DNA of 64,000 nucleotides from Stercorarius parasiticus. Lineage: Eukaryota > Chordata > Aves > Charadriiformes > Stercorariidae. Below the pieces are notes generated by a model. It was not told the origin of the DNA. It worked only from the letters and a program-made list of their open reading frames with translations, and searched no databases. The DNA lies in assembly GCA_013396915.1 (NCBI GenBank), contig VWZL01005048.1, positions 22,524 to 86,523 on the forward strand, written 5' to 3'. Below, one piece after another: positions 12,369 to 25,600 of the stretch. Within the stretch, counting starts at the first letter, position 1. Every line of letters starts with the position of its first letter. A program made the translations under genes and the position numbers.

Positions 12369-15300
12369 AGCGTGGTGGGCTTCTGTGTGCTGGGATCTGC
12401 CTGGGCGGGAGGCTCACAAAGCCGGGCGTACTGGGATGTGGAGGAGCGTGTGTGCACATACGTGGAGCCGGGACATGTGGGGACCTGCGTCTGCGGTGGG
12501 GAGGCTCCCTGCCAGGGCATGGCGGGATGGGGAGGCACGGCAGCACAGTGAGCGTTGCTTGAGTTTCATGCCTTGCTTGTTTGTATTTTTTTTTTTTTTT
12601 CTTGGGGTTGATCCAAGTGCCCTAAATAATTTAAATGTCTCGGGTAGGAGCGGTGGAGGCTTTCAGTACATTTCTAGTGTCTCAGCAACCTGGCTCTGCA
12701 CGGGGCTGGTGTTTCATGTCCTACAGAGGCAGGAGAGCAGCGTGCAGCTGGCTGGGGTGGGGAGATGCCGTGATCCGGGGAGAGGTGTAAGGATGTTGGG
12801 AAACCAATTTTTAATGGTTTTCTTACTGGTTTGCATCCTGGGGAGATTGACACCAGCCCCAGGTGCTGCTGCATCTAGGTAGGAGCCGATGGGCAGTGCC
12901 CCAGCCCTCCAGACCTCATGACACTGCAGGGGACCATTGCCGGAGAGCATGCAGAGGATGGGGGAGCATCCTGTTGATCTCCAGACACCCCTTCAGCTTC
13001 TTTCCCTTGAGAAGGGGAAAAAGTGGGGAAAAACCCAAACAAAGGGGGTGTGCAGATGTGCAGTGTAGGCTGGTGTCCTGGGCAGCACGATGTCCCAGTG
13101 TGCTGGCACCTCCCTGTGCTGGACCCCCTCCTTGGCCCTGCCGGATCTCTGCACCCCTCCAGCCCTGCGGATCAGCTCTGACCCAGCAGAGCACCACTGG
13201 GACACGGGGCACTGGGACTCACTGCCCCCGTGGCCATTCGTGGTATGATGGATCCCACTGGAGGAGGGCAGGAGGGCTCAGTCCGGCCTCACCATGGCCA
13301 TAGATGGAGGAGATGGTTGTGACTGCCTTCTTCTCATTGGGGTCTGACACATGGTGTAAAAATACCCTCCTGACCTTTTTGCGGAGCACATCAGTGCATG
13401 GGACCCACGCTGCTGTTCGCACTGCCTCTGCTAAAGGTGTCACCTGGCCATAGTTGGGCACAGCCTCCGCTGGCCCCTTCCAGCCTGCGGCACTGGAGCA
13501 TTGGGGCAGGAGGAAGAGCCCCTGAGCAGGAGGAGATGGAGGTTTTTGTTGCTGCTCAGCCCACGCAGGAGCAGGGCCAGGGGGCTGAGGAAGGGACCAT
13601 CTTCTTCCACATGTGGGAGTGTGTCCTGTGGCATATCCTCCGCTTGGCCTTGGGGGAAGTTGTTTTTCTGCCAAACCACCAGTCCCTGACCCCTCTACAT
13701 TGGGCGCCGGCATGGTTCTGCTGGCGGGACTGGTCCCCCCCCCCCAGCCTCCAGCAGCCCACCGTGCCATAGTGGGTTTGGGACCCACTGCCACCATCCC
13801 ACAGCATGAGGTTGTGATGGCTGCTTGTTGGGGGTCACTGGAGGGGACTGGTGGCACTCAGGTCAGGCTGTCAGCAGGCACGTCCCCGTGGGGGATGTGA
13901 GGACCCAGGCCCATGCCCACCACACCGCGGGCACTGCTGGCTGGGGTTGCTGGGGGACACTGTTGTCTCCGCCGTGGTGTTCGCCTGTTCCCTGCCTGCA
14001 TCTCTCCATCCCTCCGGCTGTGCCAGCTCCTTGCCATGTCGCTGCCGCCTCCATGGGCCAGGGAGGAGTAACAGGGCGGGGGCCTCCCCCGGGATGTGCC
14101 TCTCCCACGCGCAGCGGGGATGCTGGTTTTTTTTTTTTGCATGGGGCACCCACTTTGCAGCCCATGCAAGGATGATCTACCCCCAGTGTGCCCCAGTTAC
14201 CCCCTCTGGGAGCCTGGTGGGGGTCCTCGGCGTGGGGGTGGCCTCCGCAGCGTGCCGGGAGCTGGGCGGCAGCTGGCCAGAGACCTCCCAGGCTGCTGCA
14301 AATGGGGATTGAATAGCTCTGCCTTGAACCTGTTAGACATTAATTTTGTGGGTTTGGCAATTTCTGCTCTTATTAAAAGTGGGAGGAGTGGGCTTGGGAG
14401 GGGAGCCCAGGGCTGGCGGTGGCAGCAGAGATGCTCCCGTGCCCGGCCGGGGAGACTCCATTCCTCGCTCCCCATGGGCTGGAGAGCAGTGGGATGTGGA
14501 GGGGTGGCTTGAAACCCAGCCACGAGCTGGGGACCTCAAGGGGTCCCCAAAGATGTTAGTGCTGTGCAGGGTCCATGGGACAGGGCAGCCTCACATGCAA
14601 GAGCCTTTTGCCATGGGGTGGGTCAAGTTTGGTGTTGGATTGGAGCATTTTGGGCATGGAAGGCCCTTAGCAGAAGGTGGGACAGGCAGGGACCAGCTGC
14701 CCTGCTGGCATCAGACCTCTCCCAAGACCTGCCCACGGGTGTCCCCGAGCTGGTCCCAAGTCTCTGCTTCTGCTCGACCACCTTCTTTCTGTATGTCCGT
14801 CCTTCCATCTCTCCATCCTTTCTCTGCCATATTTTCACTCTGAAAACCCAAACCAGTTCTGCACCGTGTCTGCGAGGGGGAGGACACGTACAGGCTATGG
14901 ACCTGCATCCCCTCAGACCCAGGCTGAGCCGCCAGGCTCGCTCCCTGGGGTCTCCCTCTTTCACGCCGGGTGCCGTTCCTGCCAGCAGCCCCAGCCTTGT
15001 GCCAGCACCCAGAGCCTGCCTGGCCTCTGGGAATGCCAAGGGGATTGCATCCCCTTCCCCTCCACAGGGAGCGTGCCAGTGGCTGTTCCCAGCTCTGCCG
15101 AGCCCTGGCTAAGCCGAGTGTGCTCAGATGTGCAGAAATTCCTCCCTCCCAGCCGTGGGTGGATGCGGAGGTTGTGTGATCGCTTGGAGTTGCCTTCCCA
15201 TACTGAACCACTGTGATTATCCCTCAGCGCTGGCTTGCTCCTGCTGTTTGATAAACCTCTGTGCTGGGCCAGATGGTATATAGGGGCTCGTGTTTCTCAG

Positions 15301-16069
15301 CAGCAGCTTGGAGGATGGTGAAAACACTCTGAGTTGAGGGAAGGCAGGAAAAAGAGTGACAGGGAGCTGGGGACAGGCGTGGGGACAAGCTGCTGCATTG
15401 TGAGTCTCCAAAGACGTTTGCCCCCATGTACTCCCCAGTCCTTTGGCATTTCATTGGTTTTTCCCAAGAGATGCGTTCCTGATTCCCCATTGCCTGGAGT
15501 GCGAGGCTAAAGTCTGCCAAAAATAAGCTAAGGCAAATGTGTCCAGAGGCTTGTTTTGGTGGTGGAAGAGTCACCCGAGGAGCCTTATACCTTTGGTACT
15601 TCAGGATGTCTGACAGTAGAGAGGATAAAGTCCTCAGCCTCTGGGGAAACAGCCCTGCCCGGGCTGGGAGAGATCGCACTCAGTCACTCGAGGGGACGGG
15701 GGGGACACCTGTGCCAGGACAGTGAGCAAAACCTCCCCTGACAGCTGCATCCCGGCACACTCTGCCCAGGGGGAGATGCCCGAACTAGTGCCTGCGGCTG
15801 CACCCTCTGACGTTGCCTCGTGCTGTGCAACATCTCCATCCTCCTGCTAAAACACCCTGCGGGCCCCAGCGAAAGCACCGCTGCTGCTGCAGCGGGAAGA
15901 GCAGCCCAGCACCGCGGCACTGGGGCGGTTCGGGAGGTTTCGGTTGAGGTATGGGAGCTGCCACAAAAATTGTGCCGGGGTAAAGGGATGGAGCCAGAGA
16001 GTGGCAAGTGCAGAGCATTTGCCTCCTTTTGTTTTGATTGCTGCGATCTATAATTAGCGGCTGAGGTCT

Positions 16070-16079
16070 CTATAAATAG
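16070..16079. promoter_or_regulatory. Perfect MEF2-type motif / TATA-like box
   Basis: CTATAAATAG matches the MEF2 consensus YTA(A/T)4TAR at every position and contains a TATAAATA box. A second TATAAATA lies at 17127. The site is deep in the large intron. MEF2 sites are common in muscle genes and MPRIP acts on actomyosin, but binding is not shown. Confidence 0.3.
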
Positions 16080-17126
16080 AGCCTTGCTGTGTGGGAACGT
16101 AGTGGAGAGGCAGTGGGTGCGCAGGAGGGGTTTTGCAGGGATGGAGAGTGCTGTCCCATCCCTCCTTGGACCTGCAGGTGGGCGATGGCCTCAGCGCTGC
16201 CTGGGGACAGATCCAGCCATGTGGCTAGAGCAGGTCGGAGAAGAGGCTCTGGATCTCCAGCCTAGCTTCTTAATGACTCATTACGTGTCCGTGGGCCAGG
16301 CTAGGTCTCTGTGCCTCAGTTTACCCCTCTACCACGTCCCTTGGGCTGGGATTTATACTAGGTTGGCATTTGTGCCAGTGCTTTGCCCCCAGCGAGAGCT
16401 GCATCCTCCCTGGAGGTATTCCCCCATCGCATCAGGCCTCCTTTTGGTGGCTGCCTGAGACTATTAATTTTGGTTTATTTTCTTTGTGGATGCGCTTGTT
16501 TGAAAGTAGGACAAAATTCAGGCTCAACTGGGAGCACCTCAAACTTGCTGATGTCGAGGATAACTAACACCAGGACGGGAGCATCTTCTGCATAAGCTTT
16601 CCTAGTTCGCCTGCGGGAGGTCAGGTGAAGCATCCCTGGGCCATGACGTGTCCTTCTCCCAACAAACTGGCCTCGCTCCATGTCTGGCACCTTCCAGTGT
16701 GGCGGGGCAAAGTGTGAGGATGGACTGGAAGCCCTGCTTCTACCCTACCCCTTACTCGCTGGAGTCAAGTTGCTTTCTAAAACTGGGGAGGGGGCATTAG
16801 GACTGCTGTTTGAGGGGTTTTAAAAAGATGCTTAAACCAGTAGTCAGCTGCCTCTGTGCCAGAGTTTGCTCATGCGTCTGGGGTTGGGTGGTTGAGGACT
16901 CTTCCTGGGCTCACAGCACAGTTCTGCTCCTAAGTCAGGAATTCAGGTGGATTGTAATAGCATTAACCTCAGTACGGTGGAGTGGACATCCCTGCTCCAG
17001 CCCACGATGGCTGGGAGAGAGGTCAGGAGGCATCCGGGAGCTGATGGGATCGGGGCAGGATGATGAGCAAGGCCATCCTGGCATCTGGCAATGGTAAGGG
17101 GAGCACCGGGACCCCTGGTCCGGGTG

Positions 17127-17134
17127 TATAAATA
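17127..17134 (+). promoter_or_regulatory. TATA-like box (TATAAATA)
   Basis: TATAAATA sits in GC-rich surroundings and is followed within about 60 bases by GC-rich sequence. I see no clear ATG plus in-phase splice donor downstream, so promoter use is speculative. Confidence 0.2.
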
Positions 17135-20009
17135 GGAGAAGAGAGGCCAGCTCGGAGGTGGGAGGTCTGGCACCGCACAGGGGGCTGCGGGGTCACATCT
17201 GGAGCCCTGCGCAGCCCCAGGCCCCGCTCCCAGCCACAGAAACCTAAGAAATTGATAAATGGATAAAAAAGGAGAACAGTTCAAGCGTTGGTGGCTGCTG
17301 GCAGGGGATCGGAGCAACGGAGCGATGTGTAACTGCCGATGCTGTGGTGCATAGATGCATGTAATTGTTATTTCCTAATCAATCCCTCTCAAAAATACTC
17401 TTCATTTGGAAGAAAGGGGCATTTAAAAACGTCACCATCAGCAGAGCTGTGCTGTGTTAATTTCCATCGTAGTTCCCTCCTTTGTCATCTATATTGTTAT
17501 AAGAAGCCAAGAATCTGTGCATGTGTTTTTTTTCCTCCTTTTCACATCAAAGCAATTTACTTCAGTCTTGGCACAGAATGGAAATTCATTGGCAGGGATT
17601 AAAAACAAACCTTAAACATCCTGGCCTCTCTGTCCTTACTTTTTCCACACGTTTCACCATTTAAGCGTTTCCAAGCTCTGCCTACGCCCTCCTCCACAGG
17701 AGCACTGGGCTTTACAAACCCCTCTTCCCTTCGTCCCCAGCATTTCCCCCCCACGGACACAATTTTGCCGGTGCCTCTGTTTGCCAGATCTTCAAGACTT
17801 TCAGTTTCTGTTTAGCATAAAAAGCTTTTTGGCTTGAATCAAAGTGTGTTTCAAATTTAAAGCAAGCTGAAAGAGAAAGGGCTGGAGGGGAGCGGCTGTG
17901 CGAGGCTTGGATGGCGGCAGGGACGCCCCACCCCAGGTTTCTTCCAGGGGATGGGTCTGACTTGGTCTTGCAGCGGGACAACTTTCTTCCCAGCTCATCT
18001 GGTTTTTAGTTTGACCCCAGTGGAGGGGGAAAGCGACCGCTTGCACAGCCACATCCTGCGACGGTCCGGAGGTGGTGTGTCACCTCGGTGAATGCTGGTG
18101 ATAGTGCCCTGCCAGTCCCACCAGTTTATGCAATGGCAGGGAGGGAATGGCTCCATCTAGGAGCTCCTGGATTCATGGTCGTGGTGTGGATGGGAGATCA
18201 TGCAGGATGTGAGCCGGCTGGGATGGGAGTGATGGGCAGCGGTGGGCAGCAGAGCCAGGGAAATAGCTGGTTCAGTGGGGAGCGGGGTGGAAGATGATCC
18301 GAGGGGAGGTTTCACCTGGGATGCCAAGTACATATCTCGAAGATGGTGCACTGGAAATAAGGAAATGTTGGGAATAACTGGGGAGCAGCAATCCTTTTTC
18401 TTCCAGGAGAGGGACACCTGAAGTCAGGGTGCAAGAGAGAGGGGACAAAGCACATCCTTGTGATTGATCTACAGGAGATGTAGAGAGAGCACAAGCGCTG
18501 GTGGTTCCCGACAGAGCTCGGAGATCTTTGATGGATTTGTTGTGTTTAATTTTCAGTACTGCTTTTGGGGAAAAAAAATCCATGAACCTACAAGGAGCCC
18601 TGGGAACTTGTTTCCCAGGACGTTGCTGAAGCTGGGACCAAGCAGCCTTGGAGGGGTTGGGAGGATACGCAGATCTTCATTTGTGGTCTTTCTAATATCG
18701 ATGTCTTGCTTGATGCTGATCCAGTGTCATTTTGTTTACTGGGGTTGGGTGTGAGGATCCCATAACGGTGGCTTCAAAGGGATTCGTGTCATCCCTTTTC
18801 TGTCTGCTTGAAGTGTCTGGCCCCAGTTGCTACTGGAGGTAGGTCCTGCTGTCAAGACACCTGTAGGCACCCCCATGAATTGTTCCCTACCCTACTCTCT
18901 TCTATTTTACCTCTTTTAGTTTGGTTTAGTGTGGTGTTTGGGGAAGTAAAACTGCTGAGCTGCAGAAGGATGGTTGGTGGGGGCTGAGAGACCAGGGAAC
19001 AGGGCAGGGCTCCTCCAGGGATGGCTCCAACAACCAGTCCTGGCACCTGGGTCCATGGCCAGGGACCATTGCTGGTGCCCCAAAAGTGCCTGGGTTTACT
19101 CTGAGCTTAGATGGATCAAGCTGGCTGTTTCTGTTCACGTCTTCTCGAGCGTGGATGGAGGACGCTGATGTCCATGTCCGAGGCCCCCGAGAAGGGTGTT
19201 CGGTGCCTGCAGGACCTGCTCAGGAGAGGCCCTGGCGTGAAGCAGTCTGTGGTGGGAGGTTTGGGAGTTAACAGAAGGCAAGGGAATGAAAGCAGAGTTG
19301 GGAGAGCTCGATACAGCCAGTGACCTCCTAATGAACAAGCAGCTTTGATGACCTGGCCCAGGTGCTTCCTTCCTGGAAACAACACAGCCCCTATTGTCTT
19401 CTGCTGGGCGAGCTGCAAGGCTGGAATTGCTCTTACGCTGAGCAACAAGAACAGGTTCAAGTGGTTCTGTCCTTTCTGCTTTTTCCCTACTCCTCCATCT
19501 CTTGAGACCTAGCAAAGATGTTTGTGTAGAAGACCTGTGCAAGAGCAGTGAGGGAAATGAGCTGGATTTTAAATTGCATTTACCTAATTTATGGGAGGCA
19601 GGAGTGATACAGGAGCTTGCAGGAGCTGGAGTTTCTTCTTCATGACTTCTGGAAACCTGGGTTCCGTACCCATGACCTCCAGCCTGGCCGCAGGCTCTCA
19701 GTGAAAGAAAAATCGTGATCCGCTGTAAAACAGTGCAGGAATCAAACCCGCCTCCAACGGCATTTAGCAGTGAAGATGTCAGAGCTGGTAGTGAAATGAC
19801 ACAGCTAATTGCTGAGCGCACAATTGCCCTCACGCGAGCCCTTTGGGCCCCGGCTGACGTGTTCCCACCCTCCGCCTTGGACCTGCCTTTCCCCTGCGCC
19901 CCACCACGCCGTAAATGTCTAACAAAACACAGCACTCCAGCAACGGCCCCGAATACCGCAGCGGCGAGTGACAGATGGTAGCGCTGGTATTTACTACGGG
20001 CAGTTGCTC

Positions 20010-20077
20010 CAGTTGCTTTTTCCTTCTTTTTTTTTNTTTTTTTTTTTTTCTTTTTTTTTTTTTCCATTTTTCTTTCT
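20010..20077 (+). repeat. T-rich tract with unresolved base
   Basis: Long T runs are broken by single C and one N at 20036. Assembly uncertainty is likely. Confidence 0.8.
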
Positions 20078-20607
20078 GGTGGAGGGGTTGAAATGAAGCA
20101 GTGGGAGCTCTGCTGCAGTCCCCGCAGGCAGCTGAGGAAGGCGCTGCAGCGGTGGGTGCTTTTTGTGGGTGCCTGGTCCCAGCTCTCTGCAAGCTGGGGC
20201 AGTGCTGGGCTCCTGAGCATCCCCCGGTGGGGACGGGGTTGGTTTTAATTCTTTCCAGCCTTGTTGCAGGCCACCAGCTGAGGACCACCAGTGGGCTGTG
20301 GGCTACCAGTTGGGTAATGCTGGGCAATAGCAACACTTTTCCCATTGCGTAAAGAAATCCCTGGAAGAAATGGCATGCCAGTGGCTGGCACATCCCTGTT
20401 CCCGCCGAGGGTCCCATCTCTGCCGGGTGGTGTGGGATACCCGGGCCTTGCCTGGTGGGATTCGGTGCTGCAAAACCCTCGGTGACAGCTCAGAGAGGAG
20501 GACGAGGACGTGAATCGAACAAGGCAACAAAGCTGCTCCAGAAATCAAAGTGCGTTCCCCCTTTTTTCCCCGGCAGAGATCCTGCATTCATTGATTGTTG
20601 ACATGAC

Positions 20608-20913
20608 NNNNNNNNNNNNNNNNNNNNNNNNNNNNNNNNNNNNNNNNNNNNNNNNNNNNNNNNNNNNNNNNNNNNNNNNNNNNNNNNNNNNNNNNNNNNN
20701 NNNNNNNNNNNNNNNNNNNNNNNNNNNNNNNNNNNNNNNNNNNNNNNNNNNNNNNNNNNNNNNNNNNNNNNNNNNNNNNNNNNNNNNNNNNNNNNNNNNN
20801 NNNNNNNNNNNNNNNNNNNNNNNNNNNNNNNNNNNNNNNNNNNNNNNNNNNNNNNNNNNNNNNNNNNNNNNNNNNNNNNNNNNNNNNNNNNNNNNNNNNN
20901 NNNNNNNNNNNNN
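20608..20913. other. Assembly gap (306 N)
   Basis: Sequence is unknown here. The downstream flank (about 20970-21130) is CpG-rich and has GT and GGA microsatellites, so a GC-rich or repetitive stretch that failed to sequence is likely. An exon hidden in the gap is not required, because the exons on either side join in frame. Confidence 0.99.
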
Positions 20914-20979
20914 CGGGGTGCTGGGAAAATGCAGAAATAAATAAATACGCAATTAGGCAGGCGTCCAGCCATGGCGGGG

Positions 20980-20996
20980 GGGTGTGTGTGTGTGTG
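20980..20996 (+). repeat. (GT)n microsatellite
   Basis: A short GT dinucleotide run follows a G run. Confidence 0.75.
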
Positions 20997-21125
20997 CTGC
21001 AAAAAGAGGCTCCGGCCAAATTTTGGAATGCCTGAGAAAGCAGCCGGAGCCGCGGGCGAGCGCGGGGTTGTGGGCTTCCCACCGCTGCTCTCCTCCCGGC
21101 GGCGAAGGGGCGGCTGCGGCCCCCC

Positions 21126-21150
21126 AGGAGGAGGAGGAGGAGGAAGGAAG
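21126..21150 (+). repeat. (GGA)n microsatellite
   Basis: Tandem GGA units merge into GGAA-like units at the 3' end. Confidence 0.75.
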
Positions 21151-22155
21151 GTGGCAGCTCCCAGCCTTGCTCCTGGGGGTTTTTCCTCCATCGGCATCTT
21201 GCAGAGTTCAGGACAAGGCATGTTTGTGCTGGAGGTGTGATGAGAGCGGGGGGTCTCAGCCAGCCACGGCTCAAGAGCAAACTGTGTTTTGGGGGCCAAA
21301 AGCCGAGGTGTGCGCTCCGTTCAAGCAGCAACATGGTTTGGGGTTAATAAATTACTTATTTGCAGTCCTTGTTTCTCTGTTATGGTAAGCATTAGCGAAT
21401 ATTATATTTCTGCTTTATCCCGGACATGCATTATTCATCAGGTTTGGAGTCTGTCAAAGGGACATTGTCAGGTTAAAACTTGCGTGGAGACAAGCCGAGG
21501 TCTTCAGTGTGTTTTTGTAAACGGCTTTTCTGAGGGCTACTGAGTGCAGGGTTTTTGTAGAAGTCTTTCACCTTTTGTCCATGCTGTCTTGAGGCATTTC
21601 TGGTGAAAAATGAGATTTCCCAGGCAGGTTTTATTATTGGTCTTGCTCATTGAGTTATCGTGGGCTGCAAGGTATATAAGGTAGAAAAAAAATGCCAGCA
21701 AAATACGTGCCAGCACAGGTAACAGCGTGTGAATATGTTTTTGCTAATAGGTATTTTTTAACACCTTTTTGTTTTGCCCTGTCCTTCAAAAGCCGTGGAA
21801 GAGACCTTTCCCTGCAGTCACTGAAGTCTGACTGCAAGCAGGCAACGAGAGAAAACAGCCACTCAGTCTTGCTGCAAGTTAAAATTACCATAGGTAAATC
21901 ACGTGCGCAGCGACTCGGTGTTACCCTTCACCTCCTTCCCGCAGGATCCAGGAGCTGATTTGTCTGTGTATATTAACATGGCTTGTACCCTGCCACCCGC
22001 CGCGGGCAGCACGGCTCCTCTGCCACCTCTTCTGCTTTGAAGGGAGAGCAGGTCCCTGGGGCAGAGGTGCTGCCTGCGGGGCTTGGGCTGCTCCGGGGAC
22101 TGCGAGGAGCTGGGGAAGGCTCCCACCTACCACAAAGGGTATTTTTCCCCATGTG

Positions 22156-22601
22156 GGGTCCAGAGGAGGCCACGGAGATGGTCAGAGGGTTAGAGCATCT
22201 CTCCTATGAAGACAGGCTGAGAGAGTTGGGGTTGTTCAGCCTGGAGGAGAGAAGGCTCCGGGGAGACCTTAGAGCAGCTTTCCAGTATCTGAAGGGCGCC
22301 TACAAGAAAACTGGAGAGGGACTTTTTACAAGGGCATGTAGCGATAGGACGAATGGTAACGGCTTCAAACTGGAAGAGGGTAGATTTAGATTAGATATTA
22401 GGAAGAAATTCTTCACTATAAGGGTGGTGAGATACCGGCCCAGGTTGCCCAGAGAAGCTGTGGCTCCCCCATCCATGGAGGTGTTCAAGGCCAGGTTTGA
22501 GCAACCTGGTCTGGTGGGAGGTGTCCCAGCCCATGGCAGGGGGGTTGGAACTCAATGATCTTTAGGATCGCTTCCAACCTGAACCATTCTGTGGGTCTGT
22601 G
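22156..22601 (+). mobile_element. CR1 LINE 3' fragment, sense
   Basis: About 446 bases match the 3' part of an avian CR1 retrotransposon: the stretch translating as [18 protein letters not shown], then [15 protein letters not shown] and [13 protein letters not shown], is the C-terminal end of the CR1 ORF2 reverse transcriptase. It is followed by the short CR1 3' UTR ending in CCATTCTGTGG, a degenerate form of the terminal CR1 octamer repeat. The copy is 5'-truncated, as most CR1 copies are. The reading frame is fairly intact, which suggests moderate age. It has no known role in the host gene. Confidence 0.93.
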
Positions 22602-25600
22602 TTTTCCTGACATGCACCCCAGAGCCATGCCATGTCTCTGCTACCATCGCACCCCTTGCTGTGGGGATGCGATCCCAAGGGTCCCTGCTCTTGCACACCC
22701 CGTGCCATACGTGCTGTGACTCTGGGTGCCATAGTTGTGGCTCTCCATGATTTTATGGCCCAACAGTGCCCTGGGGACCCGCAGCAAGGCCGTGGGCTGC
22801 TCTCTTGCTGCAGCCCATGATTGTCACCGCTCTCCTCTCAGTCCCCATACAGTGATGCTTGCAGTGTTTCCTTTGACATCGATGACAAGGTCCCTGGCAA
22901 GAGGAGGCGGAGGGGACAGGAGCACAGGTTGGTTTTAGACACATCCCGGCAGCACCCGGAGCTTTCATGGGATTTCCACCCGTTGTGATGCTGCGGCTGA
23001 GGAGAAAGGGTGGGTTTTTGGAGCACACCCAGCCTTGGCCCTTTTCTCCTCGTTTCATCAGCCCTGCTGCAACCGCATCGATAAAGTCACAGTGGATCGC
23101 CAGGGCTCTGGGAAGCTACTGGGATATAATTAGGGTTTTGGTTCGCTTTTCTGGCTGCTTTCCCATTAGGGGAGGGACGGCGAGGATTATGGATGGAGCA
23201 GATGTGTGGAGGAAGGGGATGTTTGGCTTGCACGGGCCGTTAATGCCACGCACAGGCCGATGCTGGGGGGTGAAGTCTGTCGTACCAGGCATGGGGGATG
23301 GAGGAACGTCCTCTGTGCACTAGCCCCAGATTGCTCCTCTCCGCTGGGGCTGAATGGCTGCTCCCAAAGGAGATTGCAGGGAGTGCTCCTGGGAGCAGCT
23401 CACGGCCATGAACTCGCTCTTCTCCCTGAACTCCACTGCAAGTGCAGGAGCCAGATGGGAGCAGCAGGTTTAGGGAGAAAATGCTGCTCCCCCGGGACAC
23501 GGGGACGGCTCTGGCAGCCTGCTGTGTTATGCCCAGCCTTTGTCCCTGTCTGTGGCAGGCGCTCAAAGCACTTTTCCCCCTGGGTGCCTCTTGCCTTTGA
23601 ACCCAGTGGTGCCGGCCCGGCCAGGATGGCTCTTTACTGTGCATCAGCACCTCCACCGCGCCTTGCACGTGGCAGCAAAGCCCAGCTCGAGTTGTTGCCG
23701 GGTGGTCTCCTTGTCCCACAACAGCTATGTGTGCCTGTTGGGAGCTTATCCTCTTGGAACTGCCTTTCTTGGCCAAAAAGCCTCCCATTTTGTGCCATTC
23801 GGTGGGACGGCCAACAGTCAAAGGTTGGAAAATGCTCTCCACCTGCCACCTTGGCTTTTGGGAAGGTCTGCAGAGTCCAAGCTTGTCTGGAAGCTGCTGG
23901 GAGCAACACAGAGCAGAGCAGGTATGGGGCTTTCTAGAGGGGTGAGGCGTGGGGTGCAGGATGTGGCTGCTGCTTGCTTGGCCAACCCAACCCAACCTCT
24001 TCTACTTGTGTTGTCCCTCTCACCTCCAGCTGCAGACCCCCGAGCACCCTGGGAGCCTGTCCGCATGGTATTCCCAGCCTGGCAGGAAGCTCTGCAAAGC
24101 TCGTAAGAGCAGTGCTGGGGAATAATGAGATTTCCAGGCTAATTTGGCCGGATTCAAGAACTTCCACTGAAGCATCTGCGCCCGTGGGAATTGCCCGAGC
24201 CTCCGGCGGATCTGGTACTGCCAATCCCTAGGGCTGTCCTCACTTCGTTTGCAGTTGTTGAGCAGTGGTGTGCAGTGCAAGATGTTGTATTGACAGTCCT
24301 CGGGGTGAAAGTGGGGGCTTGGGGGAAAACCCACCACAGTGGCAGCGCTGAAATGCATGATTCCCGCAGGAGATACGTAGTGTGGGACGTAACTGGCATC
24401 TGCTTTGCTGCAGCCAGACGGGAGCCCACTGTTTCCCTGCAGAAGGGAGAGCAGGTGGGCACAGGGGGACCTGTGTATGCACGATGGGGTGGGAAGAGTG
24501 TTGACCACAAGCGAATCGCCTTTATGCACTATAAAGCAAAATCTGCCGGGGAAATCTTCAGTTCAGCTGAGCCCAAAAAGAAGCCAAACCGGGGAAAAAC
24601 CGCAGCCGTGGCCCTGTGGTACAGTGGTGGGTCAGATGGTTGGATGGAGTGGGCTTGAGTGGGTCTAACCCTGTGTCATGTGAGAGTTTTCAGCAGAGCT
24701 TTGCCGAGAGGCTTCTGCTGACTTTGTCCATTGCGAGGTGATGCTTTCCTTCTTTTATTTTTGTGCTTTGGTGAAAAAAAAAAAATGAAAATTTCTAGTT
24801 CATGTGGAACTGAAAGTTTTTTCTTTTCTTTGTCTTCTACTGAGACACCAGGAAATGTCCTGCCATTTTATTTACTCTTATTGTGGGAAGCACTTGCCAT
24901 TTTTCACCTTGCTCTGTGTGCACTTCAGTGTGCTTCCTGAGCCGGCGTAATGCAGGGCTTAAATTATCCAGAGCTCAAGACGACGGCTGTCGGAGGTGCC
25001 TTCACATGACTGTAAAGGTGTTGATGACTCGGTCTGTTGCTGTGTGTTTGCTCTGATTCCTCTGCTCGGGTGCGTTTGTAGGAGAGATTGTAGGATGGTT
25101 GGAGACCAGGAGACCCGTCCCTTATTCCCTTCTAGGCTGGAGGGGAGATGGATTCACTTAGGGAGGTGCAGGGCCTTGATGGATTTAGTTTACTGCTTTC
25201 CTTGAATGACTCTTACCTTGCCCATCCTTGATGGTTCAGAGAAGACAGAAGCAGCAGCTCCCTCCACAGCCCCTTCTCTCCTCCCACATTTCTAGTCTGG
25301 ATCTTCCTGAGTTTCTCCACACGGTCTGATTTTGGGTGCCACATGCAGTGGGATGGCCTCATACGTCTCAGCCAGTGCTCAGTTTCTGTGTGCTCTGCAG
25401 CACACCTCCATGCTGCAAGGGTGGTGGCACCTCGGGTGGCTCTTGGCTGTGGTGGGAGTTGCCCCTAGGTCAGAGCAGTGCTGAACAGAAGACCCTGGGA
25501 GTCATTCCAGCAGCAAATAACATTGAAGCCCACATCAACTGCAGTTATTTTCCCACTTTGCAAGAAGACTTGCTCCAAAATTGAGCGGCAAGGGAGCTTT

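Larger units (their letters stand above)
11685..20607 (+). other. Largest intron, first part (intron spans 11685-33802)
   Basis: No exon was identified. It contains a GGCAY pentamer repeat (12344-12368), T tracts near 12586-12600 and 14125-14136, a perfect MEF2-type motif at 16070 and TATA-like AT boxes at 16071 and 17127, and a T-rich tract with an unresolved base near 20027-20063. Long open frames on the minus strand (for example 19135-20220) pass through low-complexity sequence and have no recognisable domain. Confidence 0.65.
20914..22155 (+). other. Intron segment between gap and CR1
   Basis: No exon was seen. A CpG-dense patch (about 20970-21130) next to the gap contains a GT run and a GGA run. 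The rest, about 21300-21900, is less GC-rich and has no recognised feature. Confidence 0.6.

Noticed and set aside
19135..20220. 361-codon minus-strand open frame.
   Set aside because: It includes a poly-lysine stretch encoded by the T tract and an N, has no domain resemblance, and looks like a chance frame in GC-rich intron.
20490..21334. Minus- and plus-strand open frames across the N gap.
   Set aside because: About 100 codons of each are unknown bases, so the frames are artefacts of the gap.
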